Assembly (NCBI GenBank): GCA_020636435.1 | Contig: JACJXX010000001.1 | Coordinates: forward strand, 3,489,001-3,553,000 | Reading direction: 5' to 3' | Origin: Lewinellaceae bacterium | Lineage (GTDB): Bacteria; Bacteroidota; Bacteroidia; Chitinophagales; Saprospiraceae | DNA: 64,000 bases | Shown: piece by piece, positions 24,801 through 31,600 of the stretch | How the letters are laid out: the number at the start of each line of letters is the position of its first letter | Position numbering within the stretch: position 1 is the first letter of the stretch | Position numbers and translations under genes: made by a program | Notes under the pieces: model-generated | What the model saw: the letters and a program-made list of their open reading frames with translations, nothing else | The model's database searches: none | What the model was told of the DNA's origin: nothing

Positions 24801-27128
24801 GGGGTCGTCCGGTGCCGGAGTGGTCGGGTCGTCGGAGGCGTTGTCGTCTACCGGGTCGCCGTTGGGGCCGTCGCCCGTGGCAGTGGCCTGGTTAACGAAG
24901 CTGCCGTTGTCGATATCGGCCTGCGTCAATGTATGGCTGGCCGTGAAGGTGCTATTGTCGGATGCGCCAACAGCCAGGCTGGCCAATGGGCCGCCGCTTA
25001 CCGTCACGCCGGGCGTCAGGTCGCTCACTGTGATGTTCGTCAGCGTCACGTTGCCCGTGTTGGCTACTGTGAAGGCGTAAGTAATGGTCTCCCCTACTTC
25101 GGCTATGCCGTCCCCGTCGTCGTTCCACGTGCCGGTTTTCTCCAGGCTGATGCCAGGGGCTTGCGGCAGGGGCGTCTCCGTCGGGTCGTCCGGCGCAGGC
25201 GTCGTTGGGTCGTCGGAGGCATTGTCGTCTACCGGGTCGCCATTCGGGCCGCTGCCCGTGGCCGTCGCCTGGTTAACGAAGCTGCCGTTGTCGATATCGG
25301 CCTGCGTCAAAGTGTGGCTGGCCGTGAAAGTTGAATTGTCAGAATTGCCGGGAGCCAGGCTGGCCAGCGGCCCGCCGCTTACCGTCACGCCAGGCGTCAG
25401 GTCGCTCACCGTGATGTTCGTCAGCGTCACGTTGCCCGTGTTGGCTACCGTGAAGGCGTAAGTAATGGTTTCCCCTACTTCGGCTATGCCGTCCCCGTCG
25501 TCGTTCCAGGTGCCGGCTTTCTCCAGGCTGATGCCGGGGTTCTGCTGCAGCGGCGTTTCCGTCGGGTCATCCGGCTCGCCGTCCATGTTGGGGTCATCGT
25601 CAGTAAGGTCGTCCGGGTCATCGGAGGTGTCTGTGACGGGATTGCCCAGGGGATCTTCTCCATCGGCTGTCGCCTGGTTGGTATAACTGCCGGCATCCAG
25701 ATCGGCCTGGGTAATGGTATGGGCTGCCGAGCAAGTCGTGCTTTCGCCTACCAGCAGCGTGGTGGCCAGGCAAGTGATCGGGCCATCGGCGCCAGGGTCG
25801 GCAACAACCAGGTTGCTGATGACAGCATCACCGGTATTCGTTACCGTAATGGTATAGTTGATTACATCGCCTGCATTGAGGACGCCATCCAGGCCAAGGT
25901 CGATATTATCATCTGTTTTAGTTAAGCTGATGCTGCCGTTCAGAGGCGTGACCAGCACACCGTCGCCATCATCTTCATCCCCTGCCGGTACTGGAGCATC
26001 ATCATTTTCTACGATCATATTGCCATTGGTGTCCACTCCGTTGCCCGGAGTAGAGTCAACATCGGTGCCGTCGTGGCTGATGACTTCGGCCAGGACGAGG
26101 TAAGGGCCAGTGGGATTAACTGTTGCAGTAATGGTTAATGTAGTTGTTGAGCCGCTGGCCAGAGCAGGCACACTCCAGGCGCCTGTGCCCGGCACATAAG
26201 CACCGCCGCTGTTATCGCTCACCCAGGTGAAGCCGGCGGGCAAAGGAACATCTACAAGGATGTTTTCCGCCTGGTCATAGCCGGCGGCATTGCTCAGGTC
26301 TACGGTGAAGACCACCTGTCCTCCCACCACCGGGGTTGTATTGTCTACTTCAATGTCAATAGAAACATCTATACAACGGGTAGAAATACAAACTTCCTCA
26401 GTGAGAAAACCAAAGGGAGGAACTGTATTGGAGTTCGGATCAAAATAATCCCAGTTGTACTGCACCACATTTTCGATGGTCGGCGAAGAGTCGAAGTTGG
26501 GGTCGGGGTTCGCCACCGTGATCACCAGGCCGTCATCGCCGGCGGGGAAACCGCCGTTGGCGGGGTTAAATTCAAGGTCCCATACTATATTAGGACAGAA
26601 GTTGTCCAGGTCGGCGCCCGGGTCGTCCACGCTGAAGCAGACCTGGAAGAGCTTGGTCCAGCCGGTGGTCGACACTAAAATGGGCGTCGCGCCGCTGTTG
26701 GTTTTGGCAATGGCGCCATTCACGAAGGTAGCAGTGGGGTGAGAAAAACCAAACAGGGTAGAACCCGCGCCGGGCGCCAGCGTATTGGCGGCAGGCACAT
26801 AAGGGTTGGTGCCGTTAGAGCCGGTATAGCCGCCCTGAAAATCCCGGGTATCGATCAGCGTCAGCTGGTCTTCGTCAAAAAAGAAACGAAGGTTGATACC
26901 GAAAATTTCCTCTCCGGGCGTATCGGACTGGAATTCGACGTCCAGGCAATACTCGCCGGTTGCGCAATCGTATTGCGGATTGGCAAAACGGGCGGTGACC
27001 ACCGGCTGGGCCGAAAGGCATACCCCCATAAGGAGGAATAGCAAGAGTGGGAAGAGGGCTAAAAACCTGGTTTTTATTACACTTCGGATAGAGTTCTTCC
27101 ACTTAGGAATGGGTAAGCACTGATCCAT
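15891..27128 (-). CDS. Giant secreted DUF11-repeat protein with cohesin-like N-domain and EF-hand-like C-module (protein B)
   Basis: 3745 aa. The signal peptide (hydrophobic LALFPLLLFLLMGVCLSA) is followed by a cohesin-like beta-sandwich at about 44-215 (ARFANPQYDC; FGINLRFFFDE). A long and a short DUF11 domain follow (about 250-520), then nine almost identical 127-aa DUF11 units (about 523-1666, SLEKTGTWNDDGDGIAEVG). Next come 13 more divergent units of about 124 aa (about 1667-3480, LTVEKVDAL.DGGDGLQAGD); the third is interrupted by an unrelated module. Residues 3484-3745 form a C-terminal module shared with protein D, ending in two D.NF.DR..WE..NG calcium-loop-like motifs and SVPRD. No T9SS type A tail was seen. 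It is likely a long surface fibre; ligand and anchoring are unknown. It follows C by 51 bp and ends at a strong terminator. Confidence 0.93.
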   Translation of the reverse strand: MDQCLPIPKWKNSIRSVIKTRFLALFPLLLFLLMGVCLSAQPVVTARFANPQYDCATGEYCLDVEFQSDTPGEEIFGINLRFFFDEDQLTLIDTRDFQGGYTGSNGTNPYVPAANTLAPGAGSTLFGFSHPTATFVNGAIAKTNSGATPILVSTTGWTKLFQVCFSVDDPGADLDNFCPNIVWDLEFNPANGGFPAGDDGLVITVANPDPNFDSSPTIENVVQYNWDYFDPNSNTVPPFGFLTEEVCISTRCIDVSIDIEVDNTTPVVGGQVVFTVDLSNAAGYDQAENILVDVPLPAGFTWVSDNSGGAYVPGTGAWSVPALASGSTTTLTITATVNPTGPYLVLAEVISHDGTDVDSTPGNGVDTNGNMIVENDDAPVPAGDEDDGDGVLVTPLNGSISLTKTDDNIDLGLDGVLNAGDVINYTITVTNTGDAVISNLVVADPGADGPITCLATTLLVGESTTCSAAHTITQADLDAGSYTNQATADGEDPLGNPVTDTSDDPDDLTDDDPNMDGEPDDPTETPLQQNPGISLEKAGTWNDDGDGIAEVGETITYAFTVANTGNVTLTNITVSDLTPGVTVSGGPLASLAPGNSDNSTFTASHTLTQADIDNGSFVNQATATGSGPNGDPVDDNASDDPTTPAPDDPTETPLPQAPGISLEKTGTWNDDGDGIAEVGETITYAFTVANTGNVTLTNITVSDLTPGVTVSGGPLASLAVGASDNSTFTASHTLTQADIDNGSFVNQATATGDGPNGDPVDDNASDDPTTPAPDDPTETPLPQAPGISLEKTGTWNDDGDGIAEVGETITYAFTVANTGNVTLTNITVSDLTPGVTVSGGPLASLAPGASDNSTFTASHTLTQADIDNGSFVNQATATGSGPNGDPVDDNASDDPTTPAPDDPTETPLPQAPGISLEKTGTWNDDGDGIAEVGETITYAFTVANTGNVTLTNITVSDLTPGVTVSGGPLASLAVGASDNSTFTASHTLTQADIDNGSFVNQATATGSGPNGDPVDDNASDDPTTPAPDDPTETPLPQAPGISLEKTGTWNDDGDGIAEVGETITYAFTVANTGNVTLTNITVSDLTPGVTVSGGPLASLAPGASDNSTFTASHTLTQADIDNGSFVNQATATGSGPNGDPVDDNASDDPTTPAPDDPTETPLPQAPGISLEKTGTWNDDGDGIAEVGETITYAFTVTNTGNVTLTNITVSDLTPGVTVSGGPLASLAPGASDNSTFTASHTLTQADIDNGSFVNQATATGDDPNGNPVDDNASDDPTTPAPDDPTETPLPQAPGISLEKTGTWNDDGDGIAEVGETITYAFTVANTGNVTLTNITVSDLTPGVTVSGGPLASLAPGASDNSTFTASHTLTQADIDNGSFVNQATATGSGPNGDPVDDNASDDPTTPAPDDPTETPLPQAPGISLEKTGTWNDDGDGIAEVGETITYAFTVTNTGNVTLTNITVSDLTPGVTVSGGPLASLAPGASDNSTFTASHTLTQADIDNGSFVNQATATGDGPNGDPVDDNASDDPTTPAPDDPTETPLPQAPGISLEKTGTWNDDGDGIAEVGETITYAFTVANTGNVTLTNITVSDLTPGVTVSGGPLASLAPGASDNSTFTASHTLTQADIDNGSFVNQATATGSDPSGNPVDDNASDDPTTTAPDDPTETPLPQNPELTVEKVDALDDGGDGLNPGDFIDYTITVTNTGNVTVSGVTVNDPDLSGLVCVPAAPSTLAPGESMVCTGFYQIQQADINAGFYSNTATANGLDPNGAPVTDESDDPDTPAPDDPTVTVLFVNPELTVEKVDALNDGGDGLQAGDFIDYSITVTNTGNVTISGVTVNDPEIIGLVCVPAAPATLAPGETMVCTGFYILTQGDINAGSYSNTATASGIDPGGNPATDDSDDPDTPAPNDPTVTPLPQSPELEVLKVDNLDLNTGGCVVADNGSGTIDLPPPCPYLGQMEITVGLPPGDQISVDVEIVSLSLVSVVPGGTLVGERITFNGMLELAMTGQGSLAGFSRLINLPASGIIDVAPRTPGDPVQDFDSDLISLSGVLFGDPDFDLLRVRAGSDFGMPSPGHTTLTRLGPPGSDFNVDSFFDIEYRITFQGAPGSALDGMNGATQAQSPFQAGGPVTNQATPGDMIFYDITVTNTGNVTISGVTISDPNADPGSVSCPQTDLEPGESMTCTAKRTLTQADIDAGTYSNTATANGLDPNGTPVTDDSDDPDTPAPNDPTVTPIPQSPELTVEKVDALNDGGDGLQAGDFIDYSVVVTNTGNVTISGVTVNDPELQGVICVPSAPAALAPGESMLCTGFIILSQADLDNGSYSNTATATGQDPNGTPVTDVSDDPDTPAPNDPTVTPLPQAPELTVEKVDALDDGGNGLQAGDFIDYTITVTNTGNVTVSGVTVNDPELSGVVCVPAAPSTLAPGESMVCTGFYQLTQADINAGSYSNTATAAGQDPNGAPVTDGSDDPDTPAPNDPTVTPLPQVPALTVEKVDALNDGGDGLQAGDFIDYSITVTNTGNVAISGVTVNDPELQGLICVPAAPATLNPGEAMVCTGFYQLTQADINAGSYSNTATANGLDPNGAPVTDGSDDPDTPAPNDPTVTPLPQAPQLTVEKVDALDDGGDGLQAGDLIDYTITVTNTGNVTVSGVTVNDPELSGLVCVPAAPATLAPGESMTCTGFYQLTQADINAGSYSNTATATGQDPNGTPVTDGSDDPDTPAPNDPTVTPLPQTSELRVEKVDALDDGGDGLQAGDVIDYSITVINIGNVTMSGVAVNDPDLLGLICVPAAPATLEPGQSMLCTGFYILTQADIDNGSHSNTATATGQDPNGTFITDDSDDPDTPAPNDPTVTPLPQAPELTVEKVDALDDGGDGLQAGDFIDYTITVTNTGNVTVSGVTVNDPELQGLVCVPAAPSTLAPGESMVCSGFYQIQQADIDNGSYSNTATANGQDPNGAPVTDDSDDPGTPAPNDPTVTPLQQVPELTVEKEDFLDDGGDGLQPGDIIDYVITVTNTGNVSISGVGVNDPELQGLACFPIPPATLAPGESMTCSGFIVLTQADIDAGFYSNTATANGQDPNGNPVSDDSDDPNTTAPNDPTVTPLPQTPQLTVEKVDALNDGGDGLQAGDVIDYTITVTNTGNVTVSGIVVIDGDLPDLSCTPAEPATLAPGESMTCTGTYVLTQADINAGSFSNTAFAVGLDPNNDQVSDDSDDPDTPAPNDPTVTPLPQNPELTVEKVDALDDGGDGVQPGDIIDYSITVTNTGNVTMSGVTVNDPEVQGLICVPAGPATLEPGESMVCTGFIVLTQTDIDAGSYSNTATATGQDPNGTPITDGSDDPDTPAPNDPTVTPLPQNPELEVTKVDELILGANNVPDIGDVINYVITVTNTGNVTVSGITISDPNADPGSISCSPAEAFTLAPGQSATCSAIHTLTQADIDSRIISNQAFANGLDPNGAPVTDESDDPDTQDPNDPTITELPCVTIEAWVYLEGAAIFNDGSENYALPMRTDLNDLRLLPGQTLNDLFLGVQYTPAGQPYNIAPWNYNGAEGDNFDSMGDLLFADAGYPSTVVDWVLVSLRDNPNGTGGPICQAAALLHSDGHIQFVDQFECCDIDLIQDYYLVIEHRNHLIVMSHEPIDIVGGVISYDFRTQQSYILDPFGFGHVGQKEILPGVFAMHGGNGNQTLSAESDTDINFDDRTFWEAENGDIAKYRIGDYNLNGDTNFNDRRVWELNNGKFTSVPRD
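16690..22125 (-). repeat. Thirteen diverged 372-bp DUF11 repeats in gene B
   Basis: Each unit begins with [PS].L.V.KVD.L and ends DTPAPNDPTVTPLPQ. They are clearly more diverged from each other than the nine upstream units. Unit 3 (near 21340-20700) carries the inserted module. Confidence 0.88.
20720..21345 (-). other. Module inserted inside a DUF11 repeat of gene B
   Basis: About 200 aa split DUF11 unit 3 between VDNLDLNTGG and NQATPGDMIFYDI. The inserted part has CPYLGQMEITVGLPPGD and ends GAPGSALDGMNGATQ, with FGDPDFDLLRVRAGSDFG and SDFNVDSFFDIEYRI between. I have an impression of similar blocks in other environmental extracellular proteins but cannot name a family. The frame is kept throughout. 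Confidence 0.75.
22130..25560 (-). repeat. Nine near-identical 378/381-bp tandem repeats in gene B
   Basis: The period is about 127 codons. Units differ at only a few positions (SLAPGAS or SLAVGAS, TVANTGN or TVTNTGN, GSGPNGD or GDGPNGD). The 22795-23175 and 23557-23937 units encode identical sequence even in the opposite-strand frame. Adjacent units tend to alternate between two variants, giving a two-unit (about 760-bp) higher order. Confidence 0.92.
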
Positions 27129-27179
27129 TTCTTTGTTCTTTTAAATTTGGAAAAGAGGTTCGTCTTATTTTCAATGATG

Positions 27180-28193
27180 CTACTGGTTAACCAGGGTCAT
27201 CTTCCTCATCCCTGAGGTATATTCATTCGTTTTCAGTTGATACAGGATCACGCTGGAGGTGCCCATCCATTCCTGGCGGTCCAGCTTCACGGCATTCAAG
27301 CCTTCGGCATAGTCGCCTTCAACTGCCTTGAGCAATTTTCCAGTGACATCGTAGAAAACCAGGTGTGCCTCCATGGCCTCCGGGAGAACGAACTCGATCC
27401 GGGTGTCCTGAGCGAAGGGATTGGGCTGGTTTTGGTATAAAGCATAGCCCTTGGCGTCCACCGCAATGGTATTGCTGGAAGACACCAACTGTCCCAGCGG
27501 GATGCAGTCTCTTTCCACCGGGGCGCCGTAGGGCATGGCATTTTCGTCGCCATACGCCCAGTTGAAGGGCTCGCTCTCTGCAATAGTAGGGGCGGAAACC
27601 TGCCGGGAGGCCGTGTTTTGTTCCTTGAGGGTAATGACCAGGCCGTCGGATCCCGGCAGGAAACTGCCGGCGCCGGGGATGGCCTCCAGGTCCCAAATCA
27701 CACTGGGGCAGAAGGGCGCCTGCTCATCTACAGATTCGGGAACCTTGAAATTCAGGCGGAAGGCCTTCACCCAATAGGTATCGTGCAACTTCATGGGGGC
27801 GTTCTCGTCCAGCATTTGGACGGCGCTGTTTACAAAGGATGCTTCTGCATAAAAGTTGAAGAGATCCAACCCGCTGGTGGGGGTGCCCTTTCGGGCAGTG
27901 GGAGGCGCGCCCAGCGTGCCGTACCCGGCATGAAAATCATCGAAGGAAAGAAATTCCAGTTTCGACGCGTCGTAAAAGAAGCGCACATTCATGCCGAAGA
28001 GGAACTGGTTGTCCTCTTCCGACCGAAGTTCTACGTCCAGGCTGTAACCTCGTGTTTCCTGATCGAATTGTGGATTGGAAAAACGGGCGAAAACGCGGTC
28101 CAGGCCCTGAGCGGAGATCTGAGTGCTGAACCCAAGGATCAGGCAAAAGGCAAGCAGCGTATGGAGCGTTGATCTGATTTTCTGAATATTCAT
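27180..28193 (-). CDS. Cohesin-like protein with a T9SS type A sorting tail (protein C)
   Basis: 337 aa. The signal peptide (LLAFCLILGFSTQISA) is followed by one cohesin-like domain at about 30-200 (ARFSNPQFD; FGMNVRFFYDASKLEF; GSDGLVITL). This domain matches the N-termini of proteins A and B. Residues 250-337 are a T9SS C-terminal sorting domain (LYQNQPNPFAQDTRIEF, VFYDVTGKLLK, ILYQLKTNEYTSGMRKM). Proteins with this tail cross the outer membrane through T9SS and are usually attached to the surface or released. C is the only protein in the cluster with a recognisable tail. It precedes B by 51 bp, so they are probably cotranscribed. A plausible role is a cell-surface anchor or docking partner for the giants (inferred). 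Confidence 0.9.
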   Translation of the reverse strand: MNIQKIRSTLHTLLAFCLILGFSTQISAQGLDRVFARFSNPQFDQETRGYSLDVELRSEEDNQFLFGMNVRFFYDASKLEFLSFDDFHAGYGTLGAPPTARKGTPTSGLDLFNFYAEASFVNSAVQMLDENAPMKLHDTYWVKAFRLNFKVPESVDEQAPFCPSVIWDLEAIPGAGSFLPGSDGLVITLKEQNTASRQVSAPTIAESEPFNWAYGDENAMPYGAPVERDCIPLGQLVSSSNTIAVDAKGYALYQNQPNPFAQDTRIEFVLPEAMEAHLVFYDVTGKLLKAVEGDYAEGLNAVKLDRQEWMGTSSVILYQLKTNEYTSGMRKMTLVNQ

Positions 28194-28221
28194 TTTCTGA
28201 GTTTTTATGATTTTGCTAAAT

Positions 28222-28461
28222 GGATGCCGGAGCGCAGCGGAGGCCCCGTACCGGCGTTAGCCGCGTCGGGGCTGTTGATGCTATGGATGCTGTTGATGCT
28301 ATGGATGCTGTTGATGCTATGGATGCTGTTGATGCTATGGATGCTGTTGATGCTATGGATGCTGTTGATGCTATGGATGCTGTTGATGCTATGGATGCTA
28401 TGGATGCCGGAGCGCAGCGGAGGCCCCGTACCGGCGTTAGCCGTGTCGGGGTTGTTGATGC
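28222..28461. repeat. VNTR: seven perfect 18-bp units between two 60-bp direct repeats
   Basis: TGTTGATGCTATGGATGC is repeated seven times without error from 28273 to 28398. A 60-bp sequence at about 28221-28280 recurs at 28401-28460 with two differences, exactly 180 bp (ten units) apart. Because 18 is a multiple of three, frames stay open on both strands. These open frames are not genes. Confidence 0.95.
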
Positions 28462-28504
28462 CATAGCATCTACCTAGCATCTGCGGCCCGAAGGCCCCAG
28501 CATC

Positions 28505-28531
28505 GTCCCGACCCCGGAAGGGGGTCGGGAC
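28505..28531 (-). terminator. Strong hairpin downstream of gene D
   Basis: GTCCCGACCCC pairs with GGGGTCGGGAC around a 4-5-nt loop, about 75 bp after the gene D stop. There is no T-run, so termination is uncertain. TAGCATC or CAGCATC repeats flank it, so it may instead be a mobile palindrome that inserted here. Confidence 0.5.
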
Positions 28532-28606
28532 TAGCATCTCATCAGGCCTCTAAACAGGTATTATCCGTTCAAGTAAGCCTAATCAGGGCCGTTAGTAATG
28601 TCAAGA

Positions 28607-31600
28607 TTAATCTCTCGGTACACTGGTAAACTTGCCGTTGTTCAACTCCCACTGTATGCGGTCGTTGAAGTTCGTGTCACCGTTCAGGTTGTAGTCGCCG
28701 ATGCGGTACTGGCCGAGCTCGCCGTTCTCGCCTTCCCAGTAGGTGCGGTCATCGAAGTTGATGTCCGTGTCGGACTGAGCGGACAGGGTCTGGTTGCCGT
28801 TGCCGGCGTGCATGGCCCATACACCGGGCAGGATTTCCTTCTGGCCCACGAAGCCGAAGCCGAATGGATCCACCAGGTAACTCTGCTTGTCGCGGAAGTC
28901 GTACGTGATCGTATTATTCACGATGTCAATCGGTTCGTGCGACATGACGATCAGGTGGTTGCGGTGCTCGATCACCAGATAGTAACTGGTTTGAGGATCG
29001 AGGGTGCAGCAACTGAACGCGTCGACAAACTCGATGTGTCCATCAGCATGCAGCAGGGCAGCAGCCTGGCAGATCGGGCCTCCGACTCCGTTCGGGTTGT
29101 CCCGCAGCGACACCAGCACCCAGTCCGTTACCGTCGATGGATAGCCGGCGTCGGCAAACATCGGGTCGTTCATCGAATCGAAGTTGTCGCCTTCGGTACC
29201 GAAGTAATTCCAGGGCGCGATGCTGTAGGGCTGGCCGGCCGGGGTGTAGTTGTTTCCGAAGAACGGATCAACCAATAACTGGCCAGGCAGCAAGCGCAGG
29301 CCGTTCAGGTCGGTGCGCATTGGTACGGTGTAGTTCACCAAACCGCTCGGGTCGATGGCAGCGCCTTCCAGGTATACCCATGCTTCGATGGTTACGCAAG
29401 GCAGGGTGGTCACCGTCGGGTCGTCGGGCTCGCCGTCCATGTCCGGGTCGACGTTCGTCGGATCGTTCGGATCGTCAGAATCATCGCTGACCGGAGCGCC
29501 ATTCGGATCTTCACCCGTAGCCGTAGCTGTATTGGTTACACTACCCGCGCTGATGTCAGCAGCCGTTATCGTGTGCACTGCCGTACAGGTCATGCTTTCA
29601 CCTGGCGCCAGGGTTGCTTGCGGGCAGCTGGCTGCGCCGCCGTCAGCGTTGGCGTCGGTGATCAGGATGTTGCTGATCGTTACATCACCGGTGTTTTCCA
29701 CCGTAATGGTGTAGTTGATCACGTCACCCGCATTCAGGCTGTTGTCGACACCCAGGTCAACCACACCGACTTTCTCTACCTGCAGCTCACGCTTCAGTAC
29801 CGTCAGGTCAATCACTGCCGGGTCGCAATCGCCATCGGAATCGCAGATCTGGTAGGTCAACTGGTCCGGGCCGCTATAACCCGCATTCGGCGTGTAGTCG
29901 ATCGTATCATCCGTCGGGTCGGTTGGCGTACCACCGTCGTTGACCGTAGCCGTGCCATTCGCCGGGGGCGTCAGAATCGTGATCGTACCGATGTTCGGGC
30001 CGTCGCCGCCGAAGTCGTCGTTCGGCAGTGGATCGATATTCGTCGGCGTATCCTGGATAACATCCGCCATATCGTCCTCGGCTGTCGGCAGGTCATTGAC
30101 CGGGTCGACCGTGATGTCAATGGTAGCCTGCACGCAGTCGCCGTCAGCGTCGCAGATCTCGTACACGATCTGGTCCGGCCCGTTATAATCCGGATCGGGC
30201 GTGTAGTCGATGGTGTCGTCCGTCGGGTCGTTCGGCGTGCCGCCGTCGTTCACCGTCGCCATACCGTTGGTGGGTGGCGTCACGATGGTGATCGTACCGG
30301 CGCTCGGGCCGTCGCCGCCGAAGTCGTCGTTGGGCAGCGGGTCGATGTTGACCGGCGTGTCCTCATCGGTGCTGGCCATATCGTCGTTAGCCGTCGGGAA
30401 GTCATTGGCTGGTGCCACGTTGATCGGGATGACCGCCTGGTCACAATCGCCGTTGCTGTCGCAAATCTCATAAGTGATCTGGTCCGGGCCGTTGTAGTTG
30501 GCGTCCGGCGTATAGTCGATCGTATCATCCGTCGGGTCGTTCGGCGTGCCACCGTTGTTGACCGTCGCCGTACCATTCGTGGGCGGAGTGACGATGGTGA
30601 TGGTTCCCATGCTCGGGCCGTCGCCGCCGAAGTCGTCGTTGGCCAGTACGTCGATGTTCACCGGCGTATCTTCCAGCGCATTCACGTTCGGGTCGTCTAC
30701 TGCATCCGGCAGGTCATTGACCGGCGTTACGTCAAAGGTGATCGTCGCCGGGTCGCAGTCGCCGTCAGCATCGCAGATCTGGTAGACCAGTTGGTCCGGG
30801 CCGTTGTAATCCGGATTCGGCGTATAGTCGATGGTGTCGTCCGTCGGGTCGAAGGGCGTGCCGTTGTTATCGACGGTAGCCGTACCGTTCATCGGAGGCG
30901 TCACGATCTGGATCGAACCCAGGATCGGGCCGTCGCCGCCGAAGTCGTCGTTCGGCAGCGGATCGACATTCACAGAACCGTCTTCCGGCACGGTGGCCAT
31001 GTCGTCTTCAGCGATCGGCATGTCATCTACCGGGGTAATGGTGAGACTGATCGTCGCCTCGTCGCAGTCGCCGTTCGAGTCACAGATCTCGTACACGATC
31101 AGGTCGTTGCCATGGAAGTTCGGGTTCGGCACGTAATCAATGGTATCGTCCGTCGGGTCGTTCGGCGTACCGCCGTCGTTCACCGTAGCCGTACCGTTGA
31201 GCGGGCTGACCGTGATGGTGATGGTTCCTGTGCTCGGGCCGTCGCCGCCGAAGGTATCGTTGATCAGCGGATCTATGTTCAGCGGCGTGTCTTCCGGCGT
31301 GCTGAGGCCAAGGTCGTTGACCGCATTCGGGAAGTCGTTGACCGGGTTCACCGTTATCGGAGCTACCGCCTGGTCGCAATCGCCGTTCGAGTCACAAATC
31401 TCGTAGGTGAACTGGTCCGGGCCGTTGTAGTTGGCATTCGGAACATAGTCTACCGAGTCATCCGTCGGGTCGTTCGGCGTGCCGCCGTCGTTCACCGTCG
31501 CCGTACCGTTGGTGGGTTGCGTTACAACCGTGATCGCACCGGTGCTCGGGCCGTCGCCGCCGAAGGTATCGTTGTTCAGCACATCGATGTTCACACCCGG

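Noticed and set aside
28222..28461. CRISPR array
   Set aside because: The units are contiguous with no unique spacers, and no cas genes are present.
28205..28537. Overlapping ORFs on both strands through the 18-bp repeats (e.g. SIHSIN or MLWMLL repeats)
   Set aside because: The 18-bp unit is a multiple of three and has no stop in several frames, so open frames follow from the repeat itself.
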